Assembly (NCBI RefSeq): GCF_900166965.1
Contig: NZ_FUZI01000001.1
Coordinates: 620,001 to 684,000 of the forward strand
DNA: 64,000 bases
Origin: Photobacterium piscicola
Lineage (GTDB): Bacteria; Pseudomonadota; Gammaproteobacteria; Enterobacterales; Vibrionaceae
Reading direction: 5' to 3'
Shown here: positions 37,200 through 45,660 of the stretch, piece by piece
Position numbering within the stretch: the first letter of the stretch is position 1
How the letters are laid out: the number at the start of each line of letters is the position of its first letter
The notes under the pieces: model-generated
What the model saw: only the letters and a program-made list of their open reading frames with translations
Database searches by the model: none
What the model was told of the DNA's origin: nothing
Translations under genes and position numbers: made by a program

Positions 37200-37838
37200 A
37201 TGTTTAGTTTTTGGTATGTATTGGGTTTATTTGTTGCTTTCATTTGCGGCATTGTCTTTTATCATAAGAAACAGAAAGGATACACCCTAAACATTGGTGA
37301 ACGTCTTGTTTCAAAAAGCGTAAATTCCTATTTAATACATGAGCAAGTGACAGGGATTGTCGTCAATAACGTGACTTTATCCATTGATGGTAGTACAACC
37401 CAAATTGATCATATTCTGATTTGCACTAAAGGCGTATTTGTCATTGAAACTAAGCATTATAGCGGTTGGATTTATGGTGATGCTAAACAGAAGCAATGGA
37501 TGCAGATCTTATTTAAAAAGCGCTCACGGTTTCAGAACCCTATTCATCAAAATTACAAACATATCAAAGCAGTTCAAGCCCTATTCGATTTTGTGCCAAC
37601 TGATCAAGTTAAGTCGTTAGTGGTGTTTACTGGTGATGGCGAATTTAAAACGCCACGTCCAAAAGATGTGGTGTTATTAAATGGTATTAGAGATTGGATG
37701 AACAAACATGAAGATAATGTAATGAGTTTAAATCGGATTCAGTTTTGCTATGGTCGTTTGGCGTTTTTGCGTTTGCCTGATAATGAGCAGACAGATAAAT
37801 TACATTTGCAGAATTTGTCTAAGAGACAGGCTTTATAA
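37200..37838 (+). CDS. Membrane-anchored NERD-domain (nuclease-related) protein
   Basis: 212 residues from ATG 37200, with GAGG six bases upstream. A single N-terminal membrane helix (about 2-22) anchors a NERD domain (about 30-150): GERLVSKSVNSYL, a beta pair ending in QIDHILICTKGVFVIETKHYSGWI, whose Asp and Glu-x-Lys form a PD-(D/E)xK-like nuclease core. NERD proteins are suspected nucleases in stress or defence settings, with little direct data. It is divergent from hipB, and both HipB operators lie between them. Its stop overlaps the ATG of a broken downstream gene (TAATG), so it was once part of a two-gene unit. Confidence 0.8.
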   Translation: MFSFWYVLGLFVAFICGIVFYHKKQKGYTLNIGERLVSKSVNSYLIHEQVTGIVVNNVTLSIDGSTTQIDHILICTKGVFVIETKHYSGWIYGDAKQKQWMQILFKKRSRFQNPIHQNYKHIKAVQALFDFVPTDQVKSLVVFTGDGEFKTPRPKDVVLLNGIRDWMNKHEDNVMSLNRIQFCYGRLAFLRLPDNEQTDKLHLQNLSKRQAL

Positions 37839-38057
37839 TGAATACAAATCCGTGGCTAACACTTCATGTTGCTAATTGTTCACGGTTTTATGAAGGGAAT
37901 TCTGAAATTTTTACGTAATGATGTGTCACACTATTTCTTTGAAGGAAATGATTACACTGGGCAGGATGTGCTTAATCTTCTTGTTTTCGGTGGATGGAAA
38001 GGTGGTCAAATAGATGATGACATGTCAAACCGCTTTGGTATGGGGAGTCGTTATTAA
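37838..38057 (+). pseudogene. Broken gene coupled to the NERD gene
   Basis: An ATG overlapping the NERD stop (TAATG) begins MNTNPWLTLHVANCSRFYEG, which stops at 37918. A second frame then continues to 38057 with a protein-like reading (GNDYTGQDVLNLLVFGGWKGGQIDDD). The switch between frames, with a translationally coupled start, suggests a frameshifted gene rather than two genes. I do not recognise the family; the piece from 37866 could alternatively be a short real gene of 63 codons. Confidence 0.4.
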
Positions 38058-38210
38058 CGTTCACGGTAGCTACTCTACATTTATTGCGCCTTAATTGTTT
38101 CTATACTCGCAATATCATTCAAGCCCTATTTTCTACCATTCCATTCCATACAATGCAATAATATGCTTCGTGTTTATTAAGGACTGTGTGATATTAATTC
38201 AAGGATGAAT

Positions 38211-38945
38211 ATGAAGTATAACAAACTGCTTTTAATGGGCTTTATGCTTATTAGTTGCCCTTTATTTGCCTCAGAAATCTATAAGTGTTCTGTTGATGGT
38301 AAACTAACGTTTCAAGATTTTCCATGTGAAGAAGCTTACGATTATGGAATGAGTGAGTTTGCGACTTTTGATGGTTGGAAATACGGTATGAATATTTTAG
38401 CTTTCAAAAAACAAGCTAAAGAAAGGCAACTCGCTGTTAATGTTGGCTCTTCATTTATCTATGGTAAATATAATGAAAAACACATTAATAGTAACCCTGA
38501 TGCACGAACCTATTCTTACAGAGCAACTGTTGCAGGAGAAAGTGCAAACATCAGTTTGTTTTTTACTCGTCAATCTCAAGCACTTTATCAAGTAAACGTT
38601 ACTTTTTTCGTTAGCGGTCTACCCCCAGAAGAAAAAAAGTATTTCTATGCCAGTTTAGTTAATCATCTTAGCTCTAAGTATGGTCAATACATTGAGGCAA
38701 AAGATTATCCTATTAATGTTAATCCACTTTCAAAGGTATTCTTAAATAATTTGGTTGGAACAGAAAAAGTATGGGGTTCTAATTCTGATAGTGTGATCTC
38801 TCTCTCTGGGAATGCACCTTCAATTATCGCTTATAAGCTCGATTACAAATTTATTCCTCTTTTAAACAAAAGCATAAAAGAAACCACTCAAGCAATAATG
38901 ACGCATACTGATAAAAATTTCTCTGTTGGTGCAGCGATACTATAG
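38211..38945 (+). CDS. Exported protein with DUF4124-like N-terminus, unknown
   Basis: 244 residues from ATG 38211 (AAGGA five bases upstream). Sec signal peptide (MKYNKLLLMGFMLISCPLFA), then EIYKCSVDGKLTFQDFPC, the pattern of DUF4124-like exported proteins in which a short strand motif is followed by a Cys. The rest is not recognised: mixed alpha/beta, neutral, ending in GAAIL. Probably periplasmic. It sits in the accessory zone and is followed by an isolated HipB-type operator. Confidence 0.6.
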   Translation: MKYNKLLLMGFMLISCPLFASEIYKCSVDGKLTFQDFPCEEAYDYGMSEFATFDGWKYGMNILAFKKQAKERQLAVNVGSSFIYGKYNEKHINSNPDARTYSYRATVAGESANISLFFTRQSQALYQVNVTFFVSGLPPEEKKYFYASLVNHLSSKYGQYIEAKDYPINVNPLSKVFLNNLVGTEKVWGSNSDSVISLSGNAPSIIAYKLDYKFIPLLNKSIKETTQAIMTHTDKNFSVGAAIL

Positions 38946-38953
38946 CCATCATT

Positions 38954-38971
38954 TATCCGCTATAGGGGATA
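38954..38971. promoter_or_regulatory. HipB-type operator O3, isolated
   Basis: TATCCGCTATAGGGGATA, identical over all 18 bases to O1 near hipB, about 1.95 kb away. It lies 9 bases after the stop of the DUF4124-like gene, with no clear start codon in either direction close by. Confidence 0.82.
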
Positions 38972-39163
38972 AATAACAGTAGCAATAATGAAAACGGCTT
39001 GATCTACGTTGAACAATAAAGTGGTTAAAAGTCAGTGCGGATTTTAGGAGAAATGCTGCTTGCGATGGGTATGCGTGAGTAACAATGGCGGTAATGACAC
39101 GGTTGACTAACCTACTACTATTGTCGAAATAGTAGTAGGCCAAACGTCATGAATAGAAAGATT

Positions 39164-39334
39164 CTATTCTTCAGTTTCTTTAAGCTTACTAAGCTCTATT
39201 TCAATTTTTTCAATTTCGGCAGTGTAACGTGCTTTACTTGCACCATCTCTAGTAGATTTAGACATGGCTTGTAACTTAGAAAGCTTTTTTGTAAGTGTAG
39301 CTAATTGATTCTGGGTTCTACGATTGCTGCTCAT
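39164..39334 (-). CDS. Small charged helical protein, unknown
   Basis: 56 residues starting MSSNRRTQNQLATLTKKLSK and ending EIEKIEIELSKLKETEE; almost entirely Lys/Glu/Leu/Ser, with heptad-like spacing that suggests a coiled coil. GGAG lies 12 bases upstream of the ATG, slightly far. No family is recognised. The strong bias toward helical coding and the clean start favour a real gene. Confidence 0.5.
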   Translation of the reverse strand: MSSNRRTQNQLATLTKKLSKLQAMSKSTRDGASKARYTAEIEKIEIELSKLKETEE

Positions 39335-39519
39335 TAATAAATGGTACTCCGATAAATGATGTTATTTGTTGTATTACTACGGTTAAATTATATATCAATA
39401 CAATAGTTTAACTAAGTAAATGCTCAATGCTATTGTATTTCTAGCTCGTTACATTTATAGCGTAGCATATAAGACTACAAATAATGAAATATTAATATAG
39501 TTTAGTTTGTTTTTGATAA

Positions 39520-39639
39520 CTAACGCTTGTTATCAATGCTATCAGTGGTCGATAATTCCACCAAGATCATAACATTGGCATTACGAATATTGGTTGTTGT
39601 TAACAATTTATAAAAAGCAGAGGCAATACGTGCATCCAT
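39520..39639 (-). pseudogene. Short ORF, perhaps a gene fragment
   Basis: 39 codons beginning MDARIASAFYKLLTTTNIRN and containing NVMILVELSTTDSID. The composition is protein-like, but no ribosome site is convincing and the family is not recognised. It could be the remaining end of a decayed gene. The surrounding stretch 39335-39519 holds nothing else. Confidence 0.25.
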
Positions 39640-39665
39640 AATAAGATACACAGAACTAAAATTAA

Positions 39666-40364
39666 CTAGACTTTTACTGCTTTGATAAATAGGAAGTTTG
39701 GCTTAGTTGATAAGAAATGATAGGTTTTTTCGCAAATCGTTTTTGCTTGTTCTAACACCTGACCTTCAGTTAATGCGCTGATCACCAAGCCATTATTTGT
39801 CAGTGCGGTGGTTATCTCACTTAATGCGCGACGATAAAATTGGACTTTAACGGGCTCGCCAACGGTATTCCACATATCCGTTATTAGTTCACGTTGAAAA
39901 TAATTATCAGATGCAGAATCGTTGAAATCAGCAAAGGGATGGTGAGTTGAAAATACAAATTCTCCACCCTGCTTTAGAATGCGGCTAACATCTGCACATA
40001 ACTTATTAAGGTCTGCAAGATAATGTATCATCAAGGCACTAATAACCCGATCAGCACTACCCGTCTCAATTACTGCTAACCCTTGTGATATGTCGATGAC
40101 ATGGGTATCTACCTGTGTGCCCAGTTTGGTCTGCACTATCTCTATCATCTCTGGTGATGCGTCAATGCATGTTACTTTAGCGGCATGATTATCAATAAAA
40201 TATTGCGCATAAACACCAGAGCCACAGCCAAGATCAACAATATCAAGCCCTGTAACGTTACCGATTAGTGACGTCATACTTGGAAAATCATACATGGCGT
40301 TGTAAATATTGGTTTGAATCATGCCGTCATATTTAACCGCATGTTTTGAATATAACTCAGACAT
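39666..40364 (-). CDS. Class I SAM-dependent methyltransferase
   Basis: 232 residues with the Rossmann methyltransferase motifs: I IVDLGCGSGVYAQYF, II VTCIDASPEMI, post-II DTHVIDISQGL, III RVISALMIHYLADLNKL and a late THHPFADF segment common in UbiE/BioC-like small-molecule methyltransferases. The substrate is unknown. AGGG precedes the ATG. It appears to be a single gene, with the next minus-strand gene ended by its own terminator. Confidence 0.85.
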   Translation of the reverse strand: MSELYSKHAVKYDGMIQTNIYNAMYDFPSMTSLIGNVTGLDIVDLGCGSGVYAQYFIDNHAAKVTCIDASPEMIEIVQTKLGTQVDTHVIDISQGLAVIETGSADRVISALMIHYLADLNKLCADVSRILKQGGEFVFSTHHPFADFNDSASDNYFQRELITDMWNTVGEPVKVQFYRRALSEITTALTNNGLVISALTEGQVLEQAKTICEKTYHFLSTKPNFLFIKAVKV

Positions 40365-40440
40365 TGTGATCCCTTTTTATTACAATGAATTTATTGCTCT
40401 ATTGTAATCGCTATTGTTGAGTTGTCATAAATCAAATATA

Positions 40441-40468
40441 AAAAAATCCACGTCGTTAAACGTGGATT
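40441..40468 (-). terminator. Terminator of the endonuclease gene
   Basis: AATCCACG/CGTGGATT stem; on the minus strand it is followed by six or more T, about 25 bases after the endonuclease stop. Confidence 0.85.
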
Positions 40469-40492
40469 CAGAAAAAGGTGAATACGTTAATA

Positions 40493-41263
40493 TTAACCAA
40501 TATTTTTGCAGCGTGAAGCTAAGATAGGATCAACATTGCCTTGAATCTTTTGGATTTTAGTGGCGCGTTGGCATTCCCATTTTGATACTGGGTATTGTTT
40601 GTCCCATGCACTCATAAGTTGACGTTGTTGACGGCTCATTTTGTAGCTTGGGTATACCGCTTCAAAATACATGTAAGTTCGTGCGATAACACCACGAGCG
40701 CGTTCTGGTGGCTGTGCATCATGGTCTTTTTTATCAATGATCATGTCGCAGCTACCAAATGAACGGTAGTCTTTGCTAACTGTTTTAGGCAACATGACGT
40801 AATTGTAATTTTGACGAGCCGCGTTAACCGCACCTACCGCTGGATAGAGGTTATAAAGGTCTGATTGCATTAAACGGTATTCTGCGTTTGCTTTTTCAGC
40901 ACACTTACGACCTTTAAATGATTTACCTTTGCTATCAACACACACTTTTGCGCCTTCACGCCATTCTGAAAATGAGCGACCAAAGTTCTCCGCTGGCACA
41001 ACATGCTCAGCCTCCCAACGTTTAACGCGCTTTTTATACACGTCTGTCGTAAAGCCTGATGGTAAGGTAACGTATTTTTTATTATTAAAATCAGCACCAC
41101 AGTAAATAGTTTTCATATCAACAGGGTTAGTATAAATCTGCTGTTGCATGATTTTTTTTGCTTTGCTGAATGATTGGTTAGTTGTGTTACCTTGTGGCGA
41201 TTGTGCAAATGCAAGCGTCGGCAATAGTGCCACACTGAGTAGAATAATATTAGTTCGGTTCAC
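40493..41263 (-). CDS. endA: Exported endonuclease I (EndA/Vvn/Dns family)
   Basis: 256 residues with a signal peptide cut after AFA (residue 20). The beta-beta-alpha metal motif is RWEAEHVVPAENFGRSF with general base His87, then NAEYRLMQSDLYNLYPAVGAVNAAR, and CDM and AYP segments typical of the PF04231 non-specific nucleases; eight or so Cys in the mature part fit the disulfide-stabilised Vibrio enzymes. It degrades DNA in the periplasm or outside the cell, giving nutrients and limiting transformation. The start is GTG with AGAG six bases upstream. Single gene. Confidence 0.9.
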   Translation of the reverse strand: MNRTNIILLSVALLPTLAFAQSPQGNTTNQSFSKAKKIMQQQIYTNPVDMKTIYCGADFNNKKYVTLPSGFTTDVYKKRVKRWEAEHVVPAENFGRSFSEWREGAKVCVDSKGKSFKGRKCAEKANAEYRLMQSDLYNLYPAVGAVNAARQNYNYVMLPKTVSKDYRSFGSCDMIIDKKDHDAQPPERARGVIARTYMYFEAVYPSYKMSRQQRQLMSAWDKQYPVSKWECQRATKIQKIQGNVDPILASRCKNIG

Positions 41264-41378
41264 GGTGTTCTCTTTTTTATTAGGCGCGTTTAATTCGTCA
41301 ATAGACTGACGCGGTGAAATACCAAAGCGTTATAGTTTTGGCCTAGTTATTTAAAAATTAGTAATAGTTAAACGGGGC

Positions 41379-41576
41379 TTATTCGGAAACGATCACTTTT
41401 ACACGCCCTACATCGCCTGAGGTTAGACGTACTTTAATACCATGTGGGTGTGTGGGAGAATTAGTGAGGATTTTCTCTACCGTACCTGATGTTAGTTTTC
41501 CACTACGTTGATCTTGCTTTAATACAATTTGTACATCTAATCCAACGTGAATATTTGAACGGTTAGTGCCTGACAT
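41379..41576 (-). CDS. ywbE: YwbE family protein (DUF2196)
   Basis: 65 residues. Family landmarks RSNIHVGLDVQIVLKQDQRSG, LTNSPTHPHGIKVRL and the terminal GRVKVI match the small YwbE/DUF2196 proteins almost without gaps. Function unknown; the KOW-like basic beta composition suggests RNA or DNA contact. AAGAG lies before ATG. Single gene. Confidence 0.88.
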   Translation of the reverse strand: MSGTNRSNIHVGLDVQIVLKQDQRSGKLTSGTVEKILTNSPTHPHGIKVRLTSGDVGRVKVIVSE

Positions 41577-41764
41577 ATTGACTCTTTTGTTTTTAATTTT
41601 TGAAATTGTATTATTGAGTTTTTACAGTAAAACGCAACTTAATATTAAAAGATGATTATTTAATATACACAATTAACGGAAGTAGCTTATTGATACAGCC
41701 TTGAGTAAGGGTTTATTGCTAGTATTAAAAGATAAATAAGCCAGATAAATAAAGGTCAAAGGAT

Positions 41765-42217
41765 ATGAAATATATTGGATTAGTCGCAGCTTTAGGATTG
41801 ATGAGTTTCAATGTGGCTGCGGCAGAACAAACATCACAACCAACCTGTGATGCGGGTTTTACAAGCATTGTAACGGGCAACTATAGTAAAACACCACAAC
41901 ATACTTGCTTGCCAACCGATAATAAACAAGCGGTAAAAATTAAGCTTAATCAAACTTTTCAGTTAAGCCTACCAGCAAGTCCTTCTACGGGTTTTTCATG
42001 GGCATTACGTTCTATGCCAAATGCATTGATGCTATTGAGTATTGATTATCACAACTCAGAGCAGTGTCAGAAAGGCATGACAGGTTGTAGTGGTTTAAGA
42101 ACTTACACTTTTAAAGCGGTAACAAAGGGAGTCGGTGAATTAAAATTAAATTATGGTCGCTCTTGGGAAAAAGAAGATTGGGAAACTAAAACTATTACGA
42201 TTGCTGTCCATCAGTAA
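41765..42217 (+). CDS. Chagasin-type (I42) protease inhibitor, exported
   Basis: 150 residues with a signal peptide (cut near VAAA). The three chagasin loops can be picked out: SPSTGFSWAL (the NPTTGY loop), a middle GCSGLRTYTFKA region and GELKLNYGRSWEKEDW (the RPWE loop). The family blocks papain-like cysteine proteases by inserting these loops in the active cleft. Two Cys before the domain may pair. Periplasmic location is likely. Confidence 0.85.
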   Translation: MKYIGLVAALGLMSFNVAAAEQTSQPTCDAGFTSIVTGNYSKTPQHTCLPTDNKQAVKIKLNQTFQLSLPASPSTGFSWALRSMPNALMLLSIDYHNSEQCQKGMTGCSGLRTYTFKAVTKGVGELKLNYGRSWEKEDWETKTITIAVHQ

Positions 42218-42241
42218 TAGACGTGTTATTTATGCTAATGT

Positions 42242-42272
42242 AAAAACAAAGCCCTTTTGATTGAGGGCTTTG
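42242..42272 (-). terminator. Terminator of the 90-residue gene
   Basis: CAAAGCCC/GGGCTTTG stem; the T-run is on the minus strand, just after the stop of 42282-42554. It may help end the inhibitor gene as well. Confidence 0.8.
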
Positions 42273-42281
42273 TATATAAGA

Positions 42282-42554
42282 CTACTGTTTAAGCGCGGGA
42301 CAATCTTTTGGAAGTAACTGTTCGGGTATTACAGGCCCTATTCCCATATCCGCTGTCCAACCTTTTAATCCTCCAGTTTTAGGATCAAAATCACTGCATT
42401 TATACGGCTTGTTTTTTATTAGCGTTGCTGGTGTTGTCTGTTGCGCTGTCGTGCCGTTATTTTTGGTCTGCTCACTTTTGATCATTGTAAACACTAGGCT
42501 ACAGATTACGATTCCGCCAAGTACCACCAATGCAGATTTCGTTGATTTTTTCAT
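42282..42554 (-). CDS. Small membrane-anchored periplasmic protein, unknown
   Basis: 90 residues: basic start (MKKSTKS), one helix (about 8-26, ALVVLGGIVICSLVFTMI), a Thr/Gln-rich linker and a Cys-containing end (KPYKCSDFDPKTGG ... LLPKDCPALKQ) that could form one disulfide. AGGG lies eight bases before ATG and a terminator follows, so it is a real single gene. Family not recognised. Confidence 0.7.
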   Translation of the reverse strand: MKKSTKSALVVLGGIVICSLVFTMIKSEQTKNNGTTAQQTTPATLIKNKPYKCSDFDPKTGGLKGWTADMGIGPVIPEQLLPKDCPALKQ

Positions 42555-42680
42555 GGGCGATCCCTTTTTGTAAAATACGGGTAATTATTTATCTTCCATT
42601 TAATATTTATTTTATAGAGAAGATCAAATTATGTAATTAAACATACCCGTTATTGCTTGTTTAATCACCAATTTAATTAT

Positions 42681-43568
42681 TTATTGACATAATGATGTTA
42701 ATAATGAGGTCACGGTTTGATAACGAATAGGTAATTGGCGGTGCTGTTTTTGAATAATGAAAAGTTGTTCAGTGACTAACTTTGGGGGGGATACAACATA
42801 CAATTTATGCTTATTCGTAAAATGGTCAATGGCACTTTGTGGTAATACGGTAAAGCCAATACCTTCCGCAACAGCAACTAGAATCTGATTTAGTTGATTG
42901 ATGTAACTCGTGATTGGTAATTGTTCGATTTTAACTGCGGCTAAATGTTTATGACCACAATGTAGAAAGTATTTAGATAAATAATATTGTGCATCAGGAT
43001 GATCAATAAGGCCGCAGGTTGTTAGGGTTTCATCTGTAAGATTATGATCTTTGTAATGTAGCGGTAAGACTAAACATAAGGCTTCTTGTCCGATTAAGGT
43101 GGTTTTAAAGAGATCGTTTACTGGTTGTTGAGTAACAATGCCCATATCTATCGTATTACTTTCAATGTTATCTAAGATTTTATGATTAGGGGCGGCTTCT
43201 AGATGAAAATGCAATTTAGAATGTTGCTGCTGTAAGTGTAATAACTGGGGATATAACGATAATGCAAATGAGCCTGAACAAGCAAGCTTGCAGGTGCCTT
43301 CATAAGGACTGTCTGTTTGTAAGTCATTCATTAACGTTTGATATTGGTGTGTTTGCTGCTCGGCAAATTGATAAACTCGCAACCCTTGTTCGGTGATTTC
43401 AAATTGTTTGTTATAGCGTGTTATAAGTTCATAACCACAAGCGTGTTCTAATTTTTTGATGTGTTGGCTAACACCTGGTTGTGTCATATGTAAAAGATCA
43501 GCGGTTTGAGTAAAATGCCCGGTTTCGACTAGTGTTTTAAAGGTTGTTAACCATTGCGGATTTATCAT
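42681..43568 (-). CDS. LysR-family transcriptional regulator
   Basis: 295 residues from ATG 43568 (MINPQWLTTFKTLVETGHFTQTADLLHMTQPGVSQHIKKLE), the normal LysR start; an ATG seven codons earlier has no ribosome site. The effector domain covers about 90-290. It is followed (upstream on the map, divergent in sense of function) by an AraC regulator on the same strand, and its target is not evident from the neighbours. Confidence 0.88.
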   Translation of the reverse strand: MINPQWLTTFKTLVETGHFTQTADLLHMTQPGVSQHIKKLEHACGYELITRYNKQFEITEQGLRVYQFAEQQTHQYQTLMNDLQTDSPYEGTCKLACSGSFALSLYPQLLHLQQQHSKLHFHLEAAPNHKILDNIESNTIDMGIVTQQPVNDLFKTTLIGQEALCLVLPLHYKDHNLTDETLTTCGLIDHPDAQYYLSKYFLHCGHKHLAAVKIEQLPITSYINQLNQILVAVAEGIGFTVLPQSAIDHFTNKHKLYVVSPPKLVTEQLFIIQKQHRQLPIRYQTVTSLLTSLCQ

Positions 43569-43691
43569 CTGGCGCTCGCATAAGATCATTACAATAAATT
43601 ATGATAAAAAGAATAAATGATAACTGTATTCTTATCAATTATCTTATGCAGTCACTTATTTTTATCGTTTATTACAACTGTCTATTTAAAT

Positions 43692-44510
43692 CTAAGTCAT
43701 TGTTTGTTGGTATTCTTTTAGTGATAAACCAAATTGTTTCTTAAACCGCTGTGCGAAACGTGTTTCTGACTGGTAACCACATAACTGTGCTAAATCAAGT
43801 TGTGTATAATGTTGTTGCTGTAATAGTGTCAATGCATAACCCATTCGCAACTCTGCTAAAACTTCTCGAAACTGGGTGGATTCTTCACGTAAACGTCGAA
43901 TTAATGTCGACTTACTTAATCCTAAATGCTGACAGGCTGATTCAATACTATGATGCTCGCTTGGTTGCTGTCTAAATAACTCTACCAATTTGTCGCGCCA
44001 TGATAAATCTTGATAACTAAACAGTTGATGAAGCTTGCCGATATTGGCTAAGTATTCAAAGAAAGCATTAACCAAACACTGCTGAACGTTACACGGTAAT
44101 GACTTTGGCATGTTAACCAAGTTCATAAACAGATACTCACCTTCTTCATCAAACAAGTAATTGGGCGCAGTATTATGATGAGAATGTTGGCGAGAACGTT
44201 GAATAAGAGCTGTACTAGGTCGCGTTAAAAAGCACAATTGTAATGATGAAAAAGTGTTTTTTGAGGGCTCATTAATAAATGTATGTTGTGAATGACCGGC
44301 CGTTAGCAACCAATTATTACGATCTATGCTTATCCAATCATTTTGCCATTGCAGCTTTTTGACACCGGTTTGCACCCAAACTACCGATGGATAAATGAAG
44401 GGTACATTACGTAATGATTGTGATTTTTGCCCTGTATAATAGATGCACTGAACAACTGAAGCCAAACTATTCCCCTTTATCGATCTGCTATTATTAATGC
44501 TATCAATCAA
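43692..44510 (-). CDS. AraC-family transcriptional regulator
   Basis: Up to 272 residues. The C-terminal 100 carry two helix-turn-helix units (SIESACQHLGLSKSTLIRRLREES and LDLAQLCGYQSETRFAQRFKKQFGLSLKEYQ), the AraC signature; the N-terminal half is a cupin-like sensing domain. No ATG is available near the start: TTG 44510 (GGGG five bases upstream) and TTG 44465 (AAAGGGG about seven bases upstream) are both possible, so the first 15 residues are uncertain. The ligand is unknown. Confidence 0.85.
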   Translation of the reverse strand: MIDSINNSRSIKGNSLASVVQCIYYTGQKSQSLRNVPFIYPSVVWVQTGVKKLQWQNDWISIDRNNWLLTAGHSQHTFINEPSKNTFSSLQLCFLTRPSTALIQRSRQHSHHNTAPNYLFDEEGEYLFMNLVNMPKSLPCNVQQCLVNAFFEYLANIGKLHQLFSYQDLSWRDKLVELFRQQPSEHHSIESACQHLGLSKSTLIRRLREESTQFREVLAELRMGYALTLLQQQHYTQLDLAQLCGYQSETRFAQRFKKQFGLSLKEYQQTMT

Positions 44511-44564
44511 GAAAGCCCCATAACATTTTACTATTACTGAGGCTTTTCTTTTTAATCAACATTA

Positions 44565-45044
44565 TTAGCGTTGGTAATGCGCTGTAATGGTTGATTTAGC
44601 GAGTGCTGTACCATTAAGCATGAAACTGACTAATGCACATGAAGCATCATCAGGTACTTCTAGCTTCTCACATGGTAATGCCCATACTGTAAAGACGTAA
44701 CGATGAACACCATGACCTTCAGGAGGACATGCGCCGCCGTAGCCATTAAAACCATAGTCATTACGCATTTCTAAACCAGCGGCAAGATGTGAAGATGCCC
44801 CTTCAGCTAATTCCTGTGTTGATGCTGGAATGTTAATTACTTGCCAATGCCAGAAACCACAATCTGTCGGTGCATCTGGGTCAAAACATGTTACTGCAAA
44901 ACTTTTTGTACCTTGGGGTGCATTTTCCCAAGCAAGTTGCGGTGAAATATTATCGCCATCATTACCAAAACTATTAAATGAAAAACGCTTTTCGTGGTGT
45001 TGACCTTCAGTAATACTGTTACTTGTCATTGTAAATGTTGACAT
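44565..45044 (-). CDS. YbhB/YbcL-type PEBP (Raf-kinase-inhibitor-like) protein
   Basis: 159 residues, the normal length. PEBP signatures: SPQLAWENAPQGTKSFAVTCFDPDAPT, GFWHWQVINIP and YGGACPPEGHGVHRYVFTVWAL. The family binds anions or small ligands in a pocket formed by these motifs; its bacterial role is not settled. Same strand as, and about 55 bases before, the AraC gene, so co-transcription is possible. Confidence 0.9.
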   Translation of the reverse strand: MSTFTMTSNSITEGQHHEKRFSFNSFGNDGDNISPQLAWENAPQGTKSFAVTCFDPDAPTDCGFWHWQVINIPASTQELAEGASSHLAAGLEMRNDYGFNGYGGACPPEGHGVHRYVFTVWALPCEKLEVPDDASCALVSFMLNGTALAKSTITAHYQR

Positions 45045-45261
45045 GATTATATGCTCTATTTGTTGTCGATGGCATTACTATACGAGTTTTTTGTGATTTA
45101 TTTTCACCTTTAAGTGTCAAATTAACGCTTAATTATATTATTTTTGACTCTTTTTGTGTTTTGGTGATGTTTTTATCTGTAAATAATATGATGAATAGAG
45201 AATTAGGTTAATAAGCTCTTCCAATCAAGACCATAAATAAATTGAATTGTCTAGATAACTA

Positions 45262-45281
45262 TACTGTAATTATAATCAGTG
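45262..45281. promoter_or_regulatory. LexA (SOS) box upstream of the dinI-like gene
   Basis: TACTGTAATTATAATCAGTG contains CTG-N10-CAG with an AT-only spacer, the LexA operator core. It lies 32 bases upstream of the ATG, overlapping the likely promoter. Confidence 0.82.
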
Positions 45282-45312
45282 TTATTTTATCCAGTATAAT
45301 AGATGGACTTAT

Positions 45313-45561
45313 ATGCGTATTGAATTAATGCTTAACAAAAATAATGTGCCTGAAGCTACTTTTTGCCAGGTTGAATCCGAATTTACTCGACGTATGGCAA
45401 TCTCATGGCCTGATGCATTAGTACGTGTACGTTTAGGCGGAAGTAATGAAATAAGCGTATTGGGTGGTATAAAAGAAGATAAACAACAAGTTGAATTACA
45501 ACTCGAAGCAATGTTTGATGAAGCTGAAGATTGGTTAGAACAACCAAATTACGATATGTAA
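45313..45561 (+). CDS. DinI-like SOS-response protein
   Basis: 82 residues matching E. coli DinI (81) in plan: MRIELMLNK strand, a helix with FTRRMAISWPDA, VRVRLGGSNEISVLGGIKEDK, and the acidic C-terminal helix FDEAEDWLEQ. DinI binds RecA filaments and tunes the SOS response. The LexA box just upstream supports the assignment strongly. Single gene. Confidence 0.88.
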   Translation: MRIELMLNKNNVPEATFCQVESEFTRRMAISWPDALVRVRLGGSNEISVLGGIKEDKQQVELQLEAMFDEAEDWLEQPNYDM

Positions 45562-45660
45562 TACGTTATAATTGCACATTGAGCTTACTAAATTGATACT
45601 GATGACGTTACTAATAAGTGTTTATAATAGGTTTATTGTTATTTATTGGTAGCCTTTATT

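Noticed and set aside
38949..39143. 64-codon minus-strand ORF
   Set aside because: No ribosome site, and the HipB-type operator lies inside it; the composition does not look like a protein.
44511..44550. Terminator between the PEBP and AraC genes
   Set aside because: The pairing AAAGCC/GGCTTT is broken by mismatches and lacks a good T-run; the two genes may be co-transcribed.
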